64,000 nucleotides of DNA from Selaginella moellendorffii (GCF_000143415.4 NW_003314265.1:262405-326404), one strand, 5' to 3'. Shown: positions 1 through 11,000, numbered from the stretch's first letter. Notes: generated from the sequence alone by a model not told the origin. Numbers and translations are program-made.

Positions 1-2077
1 ACACGCCATGGGACTCAAGTTTGGAATCCACGTTATGAGAGGGATTACTACGGTTGCTGTGGCGAACAACACACCGATTCTCGGTGCCAAGGTACGTAAT
101 CTTTTTTATCGTTCTTTTCTTTGAAGGGGGTATTGGATCGTGGTTAATGCAGGGATGGAGAGCGAAAGATATTGCTCTCACAAGCCAGCCATGTCCGTGG
201 ATGCGAGAGTGCTTTGTTAGCATCAACACGACCAGTGCTGGTGGAAAAGCATTTCTAAAATCACTTTATGATCAATATGCTTCCTGGGGAGTCGATTTCG
301 GTATGGCTTTTCCAAAGTCTTTGCTTGTGTATTCACTTTGCCTTGTCAGTGAAACATGACTGTGTTTTCGGAGCTGACAACATCGATCTAGAGGAGATTC
401 AAGCCGTGTCAGAGGTAAGTGTCTTGCATTTGTTGGATCCACGGATGGAAGGTTATGGATCTTTCATAGGCCATCACAAACACTGGACGACCAATCGTAT
501 ACTCTTTGTCTCCTGGAGTGCAAGCCACTCCCAGCTTGGCTTCATCAGTAAGCGGTATCGTTAACATGTACCGGATCACTGGCGACGACTGGGACAGATG
601 GGGTGATGTAGCTGCTCATTTTGACGTTGCAAAGTACAAACTTCTAAGCTCTCTCTAGTTATTTCACAACGTGTCGTGGTTAATGCTCTAGGAGTTTTGC
701 CGCTGCTGGTTTGATTGGAGCACCCGGCTTGGGAGGGGGGAAGTCTTGGCCTGACTTGGACATGCTTCCGTTAGGCTGGCTCACTGATGGAGGTAAAGAG
801 TTGAGCATATAGTTAGTTTCAAAGTTCTTCAATTTTTTTTTTTCTCAGGTGCACCTTATGGGCCATATCGTTCTTGTAGGCTATCTTTCGATGAGCAAAA
901 AACACAAGTAACTCGTACATTGAGTTCCTTGTTACTTATGAAGCTCCTCCTTTTCTTGCTGTCAGCTTACGCTCTGGGCAATGGCAAAATCTCCCTTGAT
1001 GTATGGTGGTGACCTGCGAAATATCGACCAAGCTACTTATGCCATGATCACAAACCCGACTATTCTAGAAATAAACACCCACAGTACTGAGAATACAGAG
1101 GTAAGCTTCTGTAAATATGTGCCACCGACCGTTGCATTATTGATTTCCATAGTATTACGCTGGAACACTACCGGGCACTGAGGATGTCCCACTGCTAACT
1201 TTGGTTAGCTGCGATGAATCGAGCAGTAAGACACACTGGACGTTGGAAAAGAAACAAAACGCAAGAATTTGCTGGAATGCTTCAAGAACAACATCATCTC
1301 GATCATCGGTGCTCTCGGGGTGTTTCAACTGGACCTCCTTAAGTGATTCATCACTCTCGTAAGCATGGATGAATACGCAATGGTTTCGTCTAACTTTGGC
1401 TCTTAGTGACACTGAATCCAAAGGTGCTATTCGGCTGTGGACCTCCGACTTTGGTGAGCTTTGCATGGACTCGCAGCCAAACCTTCCATCTAGCATTGGA
1501 ATGTTTGCAAGCAAGCGTTTCTCGTTTTGCTCCATGGAGAATAGTCAGGTAAGTCGAGGCTTTGCTCTCTTGCATGTGAGCGTAGATTCACAAGCTCTTG
1601 TAGGCTTGGCAACTGTTGCCAAATGGCAAACTATTGAGCCCAAGCACTGGGTTTTGTGCGGAGGTTAAGGAAGTGGCACCAATTCGTATATGGCTCGCGC
1701 GCGGCTTGAAAGGTACTTGAATACTTCTCGTGGTGGTGTTAATTAGTTGAGACGTCTCTTCAGGCCAGTACTACGTTGCATTTTTTAATCTCGGCCAAAA
1801 CTCCACGACTGTGACTTATAGCTTGGCGGGCCTCCAACAACGTCAACCCGGATTAAAGCTCGCAACGACGAGAGCTCGAGGAGCACAAGATCCGGAGGCA
1901 CCAAAAACCCAACCAGGCCTGGACGCGGACGACTCTAGCACCCAATGCACTGGGGAGGAAGTTTGGAGCAGGACCGAGCTAGACAAAGTGGAGAGTTTGT
2001 CGGCGCTGGTGCCCTCTCACGGCTGTGCATTGTTTTCTCTCATCTGTAGCGCCAGTGGGGGAAAAAATCTGGCTTAG
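1..2077 (+). CDS. Alpha-galactosidase-like glycoside hydrolase (GH27/melibiase type), 5' end outside window
   Basis: The visible part encodes 510 residues in 11 exons: 2-91, 153-300, 350-414, 470-633, 692-792, 849-907, 966-1100, 1153-1358, 1407-1548, 1604-1712 and 1764-2077. All junctions are GT-AG and in frame. The first visible residues, HAMGLKFGIHVMRG, match the barrel strand region of plant alpha-galactosidase-like proteins. VKHDCVFGADN carries the Asp expected as nucleophile, and GKSWPDLDMLPLG carries the second Asp expected as acid/base. A C-terminal beta domain follows, ending in an EVWS...SLSALVPSHGCALF block typical of the plant family. Such enzymes remove terminal alpha-galactosyl residues from oligosaccharides or glycolipids, usually in the wall or vacuole. 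The start, and any signal peptide, lies left of the window. The family is clear from sequence; the substrate is not. Confidence 0.88.
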
Positions 2078-2195
2078 ATCGTGCACAAAAAGAGGGAGAA
2101 TGGAACAACTTGAAATCCAGCATATTCACGAATATTATGGTTCTGTAGAACTATCCGGTAGCGGAATATCCTAGAGACTGCTGACTTGCCAGAAC

Positions 2196-2536
2196 CCCAT
2201 TCATTCTAAACCACGATAGAGGTCAACGAAAAACATGATCTCATCAAGCTTAACCAAACGACATAACAGAGCACGAATAGTTCCTTGCTACTGTCTCCAA
2301 AAGGAACAATTGATTAAGTTAATCACGAGTTCCTGCTTAGAACTTCCAAGGACAAAATGCAATGGAACTCGTCGGTGTGTTGCACGAACTCTATAGAGAG
2401 CGGGATAAAGACAAAAGGCGATCGATCTCGAGAACAAAGTTGATGACGTGAGTGTCGAGAGACAAAGTCACGAAAAGAACTGGGAGAATAATGTGCTCCC
2501 GTGAATGTGCTTCTCTTCCGCCGAGAGAATGAAGCA
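2196..2536. repeat. Copy A of a diverged local direct duplication
   Basis: This stretch matches 2705-3108 in the same orientation. Shared blocks include CCCATTCATTC, GATCTCATCAA, CTTAGAACTTCCAAGGACAA, GATCTCGAGAACAAAGTT and a closing GAGAGAATNAAGCACTT. Copy B lies next to the 3' end of the LOB-domain gene at 3251-4174, so the unit is probably that gene's downstream flank, duplicated once. Copy A is shorter and has several small gaps. No coding potential is evident in either copy. Confidence 0.75.
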
Positions 2537-2694
2537 CTTCAGGGAGTGGTGCAAAGGCCAGTTGGCCAAACGCATGTTTCAGAAGCAAGAAACTGCCACC
2601 TGAAGTTTCAGCCGTGAATATTGAGGCAATCAAACCACCACCACCAAAGCCTGCAGAGACGACAGCGGTTTTGGACACAGTTGAGACGGTGTCT
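2537..2694 (+). pseudogene. Captured fragment of the PPR-like gene at 8083-12275
   Basis: This fragment is a diverged copy of about 10171-10352, inside exon 4 of the PPR-like gene. Shared blocks include GGAGTGGTGCAAAGGCCA, TTGGCCAA, AAGAAACTGCCACCTGAAGT and a run encoding the same proline-rich KPPPP segment, with several indels. It sits exactly between the two copies of the flanking duplication (2196-2536 and 2705-3108). It has no start, splice sites or intact frame, so it is a dead fragment rather than an exon of a local gene. Its source lies about 7.6 kb downstream on the same strand. Confidence 0.82.
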
Positions 2695-2704
2695 TGCTTC
2701 TGAG

Positions 2705-3108
2705 CCCATTCATTCGAATCCACGTCCATAGAGATCATTGGCAAACAAACAAAACACGATCTCATCAACCATAACCAAACCCCGAACCAAAGGACGACGC
2801 CTTAACCAAAAACACGACTCAGTGCTGGCGCTGCTGATGCTCCTGCTGTTCCTGCTGCTGTCTAGCCAAAAGCAACAAAGCACTAAGTTAATCACTCGCA
2901 ACATTGATCTTTCCTGCTTAGAACTTCCAAGGACAAGATGCAATGGAACGGTGATTTGCATGAACTCGTGAAACAGGATAGAGACAAACGGCGACCGATC
3001 TCGAGAACAAAGTTCATGACGTGAGTGAGTCGAGAGACAACAGATTCAGAAAATGAACTGGAGATTAATGAAATGTGTTCTCATATCCGCAGAGAGAATA
3101 AAGCACTT
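2705..3108. repeat. Copy B of the local direct duplication, next to the LOB-domain gene
   Basis: This is the second copy of the unit described at 2196-2536. It is separated from copy A by the captured fragment and ends about 140 bp from the stop codon of the minus-strand LOB-domain gene, so it probably overlaps that gene's 3' UTR or flank. Relative to copy A it has an extra CTG-rich insertion at about 2820-2865. Confidence 0.72.
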
Positions 3109-3250
3109 ATCAGAGGGATTAGAAAGCGATGATACAACAACAATAGAGAACAAAAATGAGAGACAAAATGGGACAAATGCAGAAAACAATGCGGGAAGTT
3201 AGCGTCACATGTTCTCTCACTCTCAGGTTAGTACGAAACGAAATATCTCA

Positions 3251-4174
3251 TCACACGTAGCAAATGTACCTGTGCTCGCCGTTAGCCGGCTGAAAAAAGT
3301 TGCCACCGAACTCCTGCTCGAGCTGCTGTTCCTCCGGATCAAGCCGCTCCTGCTTCACCGGCGGAGCCTCCTCAGCCTGGTGCTGGACAAAATCCATGGG
3401 CAGAAACCCCGGCTGGAAAAGAAGCAGTGGGGGCTGTTCGGGAGGAGCCAAAGACGAGTCCATGACGTTTAGAGGGGGGCCGTGGTCGCCGAGCAGCTGC
3501 GAATGAGGGTGGTGAGGGACAACGTGCATTTGAGGCTGGTGCACGACGTGAGGCTGCTGCTGTTGCGGAGGATCAAACACAAAAAACTGCTGCTCCTGCT
3601 GCTGGTGCTGCTGCTGGTGCTGCTGCTGGTGCTGCTGCTGATGTTCCTGATGTTGCTGGTGGAGCTGAGACACAAGGAAGCTAAGTTGCTCCTTTGCGAC
3701 GACTAGCTCCTCCTGGAGCTTTGCGACCTCTTCGCGGAGGGTGGTGATGATGCCGGCGGAGCCGTAGACGGGGTCGCGCTGGCGGGCGTCGGCCTCCAAA
3801 ATGAGCGACTTGATAGTGTCGTCCTTTTGCGCCGGCTGGACTCCTTCCGTGAGGATGCGCACCATGTTGCTCACGCCAAACAGCCGCTTGCAGCTCATGA
3901 AGCACGCCGTGTTTTCAACTGGGAAGTATGGCGCCAGTACGCACTCTGGGGAGCAGCGCCGGCGCTGGAACTTGCACGCCGCGCACGCCGTCGCGCCTCC
4001 GCCTGACGATCCTGATCCTCCCGCGGCTGCTCCTCCAGCTTTTGCGCCTCCAGCTCCAGCTCCTCCATCTCTTCCGGCTCCTCCGCCGCCGCCGGCGGCC
4101 GCTGCAGTGATGTTGGTGCTGCTCTCCATTGACAGCGTTTTCCCAGTCGCCTTCTCACGATGGCCGCCTCTCAT
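3251..4174 (-). CDS. LOB-domain (LBD/ASL) transcription factor, class I type
   Basis: The gene is a single exon of 307 residues. A low-complexity Ala/Gly leader (about 20-58) precedes a LOB domain with the zinc-binding cysteine block CX2CX6CX3C (CAACKFQRRRCSPEC), then a GAS-like block (RLFGVSNMVRIL) and the DPVYG segment. After these a heptad-like helix (LREEVAKLQEELVVAKEQL) should dimerise. The C-terminal half is rich in Gln and His (CTG/CAG repeats at about 3590-3652) and in Pro, as in activation domains. LBD proteins are plant-specific DNA-binding regulators of organ boundaries and development. GVSN in place of the usual GASN recalls the LBD22/LBD27 branch, but this is a weak assignment. 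The first Met is at 4174; a second at 4129 (MESSTNIT) is equally plausible. No intron is needed in the coding part. Confidence 0.87.
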   Translation of the reverse strand: MRGGHREKATGKTLSMESSTNITAAAAGGGGGAGRDGGAGAGGAKAGGAAAGGSGSSGGGATACAACKFQRRRCSPECVLAPYFPVENTACFMSCKRLFGVSNMVRILTEGVQPAQKDDTIKSLILEADARQRDPVYGSAGIITTLREEVAKLQEELVVAKEQLSFLVSQLHQQHQEHQQQHQQQHQQQHQQQEQQFFVFDPPQQQQPHVVHQPQMHVVPHHPHSQLLGDHGPPLNVMDSSLAPPEQPPLLLFQPGFLPMDFVQHQAEEAPPVKQERLDPEEQQLEQEFGGNFFQPANGEHRYICYV

Positions 4175-4669
4175 TATCTCCCAAATATCTCACCGGAAAC
4201 ACGCGAGAAAGCGGAAGGTGAGCGATCGCGAGAAAACTTGGAAACAAAGATGAGGAAAACGGAGAAACGATCGCAAGCAAGCGATCGATCGGGAGCGATG
4301 GATCGGCAGTGAGCGCGAGTATAGCTTGCCGCGCTTTGGTCGCCTCGCGACCTAAAATTCCAAACAAGCAGGGGCGGTGACGAAAGAGAAAACAATAAAA
4401 ACAATGGAGTGACGTGGAGGACACCTGTGCAACAAATGCAGCAGCGCAACGTGGCATTTTCTATTTCGATTCTTCTGTGAATAGTGAAGTTTGACGGGGG
4501 ATAAGACCCTCCATCGTGAGTCACTGGCAGACAACTTTCCTTAAACATCTCTCTCTTTTTCAGTGACGATTTATTCTTCTTTTTACCTTTCGCTTGCGCG
4601 CCATTCACCTCGACTCTCTTGGCCAACCGCGAAAACACGAATTCGCTTTTAAGAGATCTCAGCCCGCGC

Positions 4670-5455
4670 CTGGAAGATCAAATGTACGCATCGATTTCTA
4701 GAGCTTCGATTGCCTCGACGATGATCGGCCCGTGATGTATTTCTGCATGGCCTGGAAGTTCATTTTGGAGTAGTTTCTCTCCTGAAAGTTATGATGGCTC
4801 ACAAAAAACTGAAGCCGAGCGAACCTTTTCGAGCGAGGTTGTAATCCCGTCGTTGATCATCGCCTTGTAGAGGAGCACCATTCTCCCGTCGTTCTTATGG
4901 AGAAACCACCCGGTTGACGAGCCCCCATCGCTCGGCGGTCGATCGCGGGTTCTGTTGGCACCCACTGGCCAGCTTTTGTGAGAGCCCGCAAGATGGAAAG
5001 ATTCTAAACCTGAAATGTATACGAAAAGAAAAACACAAGGAGAGGAACACAAAACCATGAGAGAAGACTTTGGTCTTGGTTTCATGTTTTTTGATGTTTG
5101 ACTTGAAAAAAGTCATGCAAAGAAACCAAGGCCAAAGTCTTTTCTTATGGTTTTGAAGAAACCACACAAACAAAGAGATGCACTAAGAATTATAAGGAAA
5201 TGATCAGAAGCAAGCTAAGAAAGATCTCACAAGCTAGCAAAAGACGAATGAAACATACCACCCCAGAGCAAAATGCCCTTTCAGTTGATCCCGTGATTAT
5301 CCCAACCCAGCGGCGTTGAGCGCCTTGGGCCGTTCGTGAATTAAGGCGTCACTCCCCTGCTGCTACTGGCGTTGATCGATCGACCGACCCATTTAGAATG
5401 CTACCTTCTTACGCTAAGCTTCTTTGCGGCTCCCTCTCCCACGTGAGTCGTTATT
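4670..5455 (-). pseudogene. Decayed copy 1 of the enoyl-CoA hydratase gene
   Basis: On the minus strand this matches the intact gene at 6580-7854 together with its 5' leader. It keeps exon 1 (about 5265-5395, damaged), part of intron 1, and exons 3 and 4 (about 4690-5015). Exon 2, which holds the core of the active site, is missing. Exon 3 reads FRIFPSCGLSQKLA where the intact gene has FGIFPSWGLSQKLA, and internal deletions and frameshifts follow. The similarity extends upstream of the start codon (GCGGCTCCCTCTC), so promoter-proximal sequence was duplicated too. It cannot encode a functional hydratase. Confidence 0.85.
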
Positions 5456-5464
5456 CGATTCACA

Positions 5465-5860
5465 CGGCCTGAAAGATCAAATGTACGCACGATTCCTTCA
5501 AGTTCTAGAGCTTCGATTATGATCGGCTCGTGATGTATTTCTGCATGGCTTAGAATCCTCAAAGTTAAGAAAAATTTGGATTTGGCTTCAAACTTTAGAA
5601 AAGCCACGCGAACCTTTTCGAGCTCGAGCTCGAGTGAGGTTGATCCCGTTGTTGATCATCGCCTTGTAGAGGAGCACCATTCTATTGTCGTTCTTGGCAA
5701 TCACTTCCACCACAGCTCCATAAGCGCAGACGGAGAAACCACCCAGTTGACGAGCCCGAGTGCTCGGTGGTCTAGGCCTCCTGGCCAGCGTTTGTGCCAA
5801 AAGATAGAATGATTCCATATAGGCTGTGCAAGAAGTTTTCAAAGGCACTCACATGAAGAA
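5465..5860 (-). pseudogene. Decayed copy 2 of the enoyl-CoA hydratase gene (exons 3-4 only)
   Basis: On the minus strand this is a second partial copy covering only the last two exons of the gene at 6580-7854 and the intron between them. The end of exon 4 has lost bases and reads into an early stop before the peroxisomal SKL tail. Exon 3 has internal losses. Its order with copy 1 and the intact gene makes a three-unit tandem array in which only the 5'-most member in transcription sense is complete. Confidence 0.82.
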
Positions 5861-5879
5861 ACTGATGTCAAAAGACAAA

Positions 5880-6540
5880 CCAGCTAACTGGAGAAACTGA
5901 TAATTGGTGCTAAAAAAAACAGTGAAGGTTGTATTTAAACCTTACTTTATAATCTTATAAAATTAAAAATAATTCAAATTTTTCTTCTTAATATAAGCTC
6001 AAATAGTAATATTTTAAAGTATTTATGAGTATGATTTTAAATATAAACTTCTTTTATGAGAAGGTTTTTGGTTTGCTTAAGCAAACCTATAGGGGGACTG
6101 GGATGGTAGTGGATATACCTAGAATATACTTGGATATTCTAGGATATTCTACCATCTAACGGTTGTTATTCATTTAGATTAATCTTGTATTTATAATTTA
6201 TAAACATGTTTATAATTTATAAACTTCCTTAAACCTTTTCTAGTATATTCTTTTTTATTCTACCATCTTGATATGCAATAAAATTAATCTTGTATATATA
6301 AATTACAAACATGCTTATAATTATAAACTTTATTTGATCAATTGGATTAATATGTAATAATAACACTAGTATTAAGCAAACCAAGCGTTGCTACATGCAA
6401 CGCGTAGCAATTTTTTTAACAGCTATAAACATAAATTATAATTATCAACTATAACTGCGGGCTTTGGGTTATCACTCATGGTCCTCAAAGAGACATATAG
6501 TGAGTGTTAACTCCATTGCGTTTCCTTCCCTTATAAAAGA
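5880..6540. mobile_element. AT-rich dispersed repeat, copy 1 (core about 6070-6405)
   Basis: This AT-rich block sits between the decayed hydratase copies and the intact gene. It starts near an 18-bp perfect palindrome, GGTTTGCTTAAGCAAACC (6070-6087), whose TTAAGCAAACC half recurs directly at 6372-6382. Near the end lies a hairpin with a 7-bp stem, GCGTTGC-TACAT-GCAACGC (6385-6403). Its interior (GGATATTCTACCA, TTATAATTTATAAAC, AATTGGATTAATA) recurs on the opposite strand at about 23690-23905 and 54090-54275. It has no coding capacity. It is probably a non-autonomous transposable element; the class is not determined. Confidence 0.6.
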
Positions 6541-6579
6541 TCTCCGCAAGATCAAATGTACGCACAATTCTTTTGATTT

Positions 6580-7854
6580 CTAGAGCTTCGATTGCCTCGA
6601 CGATGATCGGCCCGTGATGTATTTCTGCATGGCCTGGAAGTGATCTGGCTTCATTTTGGAGTAGTAGTCATGAGCTCTCTCCTGAAAGTTAAGAACAATT
6701 GGATTTGGCTCGACAAAAGCTTTCGAACTTTAAAAGCTGAGCGAACCTTTTCAAGCTCAAGCGCATTTCCCAGAGCGAGGTTGACCCCGTCATTTATCAT
6801 CGCCTTGTAAAGGAGCACCATTTTCTCATCATTCCTGGCAATCGCTTCTGCCACAGCTCGTGCCGTCTCCATAAGCTCAGATGGAGAAACCACCCGGTTG
6901 ACAAGCCCCCAACGCTCGGCGGTTGAGGCCTCCAATGGCAAAGCCGTGAGTGACACCTCACGGGCTCGGTTGACACCAATTAGACGGGCCAGCTTTTGCG
7001 AGAGCCCCCAAGATGGAAAGATTCCAAACCTGAAATCAATACACGAATTATCAAAAAAGAAGAAGAAGAAGCAATTGAGTTAACACTCACTTGCTGTGTG
7101 TGTCGATGAATTTGGCATTGCTGCTCGCAAAGAGGATATCACATGCGAGTGATAGCTCAAAGCCTGCAGTTATAGCCAGCCCATTGATGGCGCCAATGAT
7201 CGGTTTCTTGCATCGCTCCATCTGTGCAACGGGATCAGCTGACTTGTCTTTGACATCACCTTTAAAAACTTCCTGTGCAGCTGTTAAATCCTGTATCAAC
7301 TAGCTTTCGTTAGAATTCTCTGTAAGCGTAGAAGAGCAAAGGACTAAAAAATCTCTAAAGCTATCCCTCCAAATATAAAAACAATGAAAAAAAGACGTTT
7401 GGTATTCGTTTCTATGCTTTCTTTCAGTTCATCAAGAGAAAAAACACAAAAGACCAAATGCGGTTTTTTCAAGAAACCACACGCAAACAAAAAAAGAAAA
7501 AAAAGAAAGAAACAAAGAGATCCTTTCGGATAGAAAATCTCAGACACCAAGAATTCTAAGGAAATTATCAAGAGTCAAGCTAAGAAAAATCTCTCAAGCT
7601 AGCAAACGATGAATGAAACATACCACCCCAGAGCAGAATGCCCTCCCGGACCCCGTGATTATAATCACTTTGACCTCTGGATCGCTATCCAGCTGCTTGA
7701 AGATCCCGGCCAGGCTCGTCAGCATTGGCTTGGTGAGGGCGTTGAGCGCCTTGGGCCGATTGAGCGTGATCGTGGCGATCCCGCTCCTTTTCTCCACGAG
7801 AATTAGGGCCTCACTGCCCTGCTTCTGCTGGCGTTGATCGATCGGCCGATCCAT
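6580..7854 (-). CDS. Peroxisomal enoyl-CoA hydratase/isomerase (crotonase family)
   Basis: Four minus-strand exons (7624-7854, 7091-7290, 6747-7029, 6580-6681) encode 271 residues. The protein aligns throughout with Arabidopsis ECHIA (At4g16210, probable enoyl-CoA hydratase 1). It has TLNRPKALNALT, the first oxyanion-hole region GSGRAFCSGVDL, the second NGLAITAGFELSLACDI, and FGIFPSWGLSQKL. It ends in SRQSKL, so SKL is a canonical PTS1 peroxisomal signal. Crotonase-family hydratases add water to 2-enoyl-CoA during beta-oxidation; the exact substrate is not shown by sequence. The Met at 7854 gives the expected N-terminus with no presequence. Transcription diverges from the gene at 8083, with 228 bp between the two start codons. 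Two decayed tandem copies lie downstream at 4670-5860. Confidence 0.93.
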
Positions 7855-8082
7855 TGGTTCGAGACTAGAATGCTACCTGCTTACCCTAAGATCCAGCTAT
7901 TTCTTCTCCTTCTCTTTGCGGCTCCCTCTCACTCATTCGCTGAATGGAAATGACGCACCGCCAAAGCAGCCAAATGGCTGCTCTTGTGGCCTGGTGCTCA
8001 CTGGAATCGAACCAGAGAACTCGAAGAAGGAATATGCCCCCAAGAATTATTAGGGTTTTAGCTCTCGATGTAGGAAGGAAGA
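7855..8082. promoter_or_regulatory. Short divergent intergenic region (hydratase / PPR-like gene)
   Basis: Only 228 bp separate the two divergent start codons (7854 on minus, 8083 on plus), so promoters and both 5' UTRs must share this space. A telo-box-like TTAGGGTTTT lies at about 8048-8058, just upstream of the plus-strand start; such boxes are common near the starts of plant organelle and translation genes. No clear TATA box was identified. Confidence 0.5.
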
Positions 8083-11000
8083 ATGCGAGGCGCATTGGAT
8101 CGGCGCGTTCTTCTCAAGGTACGCTGCTACTGCACTAGTCCCGGGCGAGGAAGAGGAAGAGCCGCCGCGGCTCCACCGTCCAAGCAATCGCCGCTACCGG
8201 CAGCCCCGGCACCAAAATCCGCGTCGTCGTCTCCCGGTGTAGGTCACGGCAGTGGAATCGCAGCTCCAGCTACAACTCCTGTGTCGAGCTCCGGGCGAGG
8301 CAGGGGTGAATCCCCGATCGCAGCTGCTAGAAATGCCACAGGGCAAGCACTACAAGCAAATGTGGCTACATCCAGTCCAGCTGCGGCGATTCCACAGGCC
8401 AAAGCTACGGCAGTGAAGGCAGCGAAGGCCGCGAAGGCCGCGATTCCAGCACCAGTCAGCAACATCACTGGTGTTGTGACGAGCGGCCAATCTCCACCTT
8501 CGCAGGTAAGAATTCCATTTGTAGTGTAAGAACTACCGTTATAACTTGTTTTCTGTGCGTTTTTCTCTTCTTTTTCTTGAGCAGGCACCTGCGGATCCTT
8601 CTTCGGAGGTATGCCCGTTAGTTTGCACGAGAAACTTGGCTCATTTCTTGTTTTTCAGCAGGAGACGCCCGCGTATCCCCCGTCCAAGGTAATTGCTTTC
8701 ACCTAAGAGCCTGAATTTTGATGTTGATAAGTTTTTTTGCGCAGAAACCTACAAGCCGTCTTGAGGCTTCGGAAGCTTTTGGTGCGTTGATCCAATCCTG
8801 CGTCAGCCGAGGACTCTACTACGAGATCGACTACGTGCATGCAGCAATGCAAGTTGCTCACATTCCTACGACCATGCAGACGTGCCAAACGCTTCTGAAC
8901 GCCTACATCCAGCTGGGAAATTCCCAGAAGATGGATAACATTTACGCGGAGATGCGGGAGATCAGGACGGGCGGGCAGCAGAAACCAGAGCCGAGCGTAC
9001 AGGAGAAAGCTCAGGCTTCAGAAACTCTTGCAGCGTTGATAAGTTCGTGGTACAGCCGGGGATTTTACCAGGAGGTAGGCATGGCTTACAGAGGGATGAA
9101 AGCCGGCCATCTGCCGGTGTCCATGCAGGCTTGTAGAGTTGTGATGGACGCCTACAATCAACTGGGAAACTACTCAGCCATGGATATGGTTTACAGTGAG
9201 ATGCGAGCACTGATGACAGCAGCAACAGAAACACCAATCGCTGCGCAGCAACCAGCAACAACAGTCTCAGCAGTCCCGGCGCAGCCAGTGACAAGACCAC
9301 CCGCAGTACCATCGCATGGTGTTGGTCACGGAACACCTCTTCAGACACCTGGGATGCAGCATCAAATTGGCCAGGCTCCTCAATACCAGCAGTCTCAACA
9401 AGCTCCAGCCACATTAAATCCACAGCAGCCTGCGGCACCGCCAACACAGCAATGGTCTCAAACGTCGGCTTACTATCCACCGAATCCATACGTCAATATG
9501 CAGCCGGTTCCTCAGGCTCCAGTCGGATATCATCCTCAAAGTCAGCCTTCGGTATATCATCCAGGATATCAACAAGCCTATCAGGGGTATCCGGGATACT
9601 ACCAGCAAGCTTATCCGGGATACCAAACGTATCCAGGATATCCACCGGGCTATCCTGGATATCAACCGGCTTATCCTCCGGGCTATCAGTATCCCCCTCC
9701 ACCTTATGCACCAGCAGCAGTCCCACCGCCGCCACCTCCACAAAATGTCGCTATTGCAAGACCACAGCAATATCCTGCTACACAAGTTGCCACTCCAGCG
9801 CCGCAAGTTCCGACATCAACTGGACAAGCTGCGCCACAAGCTGTCGGCCAAGCTCCCCGACCAAAACTCGAGCTTCAGCCAAAGGCGCTTGAGTTGCTGC
9901 AGCAGTCACCAGAGTTACTCAAAGCTGCAGGTGATAGAGCAACTCTTATGGAAGGTAAAGCTGCGGCGAGTGCAGTGCGGCCTCAAACGCAGGTTCAAGC
10001 GCAACCTCCCCAGCAGTTTTCGCAGGTACCGTATCAACAAGTACCAATGAGCGTCCACAGCCCAGCTCAGTTTACAGCAGGTGTTCCTCAAGTTAGACCG
10101 GCTGGACACGCTCAGTTCCAAGCGCCACCGCAACCAGTTCCGATATATCCTTCAGGACTCCCTTTGAGACCAGGAGTGGTGCAAAGGCCAATTGGCCAAC
10201 CACCTTCGACGCATGTTCCAGAAGCGCCATCGGCCGCCAAGAAACTGCCACCTGAAGTTCCAGCCGTGAAAATTGAGGCGTTGAAACCACCGCCACCACC
10301 ACCAAAGCCTGTAGAGACGAAGAAAGCAGCGGTTGTGGACACGGTGTCTCCAAAACCTGCACCAGCAAAGACCGATATCAAATCGCAAGTTGAGGCGAAG
10401 GTTTCAGTGGCGGCTAAGAGTAAAGATGTGGTAGCGTCAGTGCCAAAGCCTGAGAAGACTGAAGTTAAGCCGAAGACACCTGCAGCGGTGGCTGAAGAGT
10501 CTACTCCAAAGCTGAATCTCACGCCAAAGAAACCTTCAACTGTGACGGAGCCTCCTCCAAAGTTGGATCTTCAGCTGAAGAAACCTGCAGAAAAGAAGGA
10601 AGAACCTCCAAAGTTAGACCTGAAGCTGAGGAAACCTCCAACAGTGACGGAAGAGCAGGCTGCGCCTGAAACCAAAGACGAACCTGGACGTGCTAAACTG
10701 GAGCTTAAGTTGAAAAAGCCTTCGGCTGTTCCCGTAAGAATGAAGGAAGAAACCACACCTGGAGCTGTAAAAGTACAAGATGAACCAGCAGAAGCGGAAG
10801 GAAGTAGACCTGGTGTTTCAAAAGCTGCGCCGTTGAAGCTGGAAGTAAAATTGAAGAAAGAAAAAGCTGCAGAAGCTCCGACGCCCGAACCTCCAACCGT
10901 ATTACATGGACTTGGAAGAGGCAAAGTAGTGGAAGAAAAATCTTCGGACCTTCCCAAGCCACCTCCGTTGCGTCTTGATCTGAAGAAGCCGGGCTCACCG

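Noticed and set aside
7988-8015. tRNA-like TTCGATT loop with a short stem (minus strand)
   Set aside because: No matching acceptor stem, D-arm or anticodon arm could be found upstream.
10112-10522. Long minus-strand frames opposite the PPR-like exon 4
   Set aside because: Shadow frames produced by the GC-rich repetitive coding strand.
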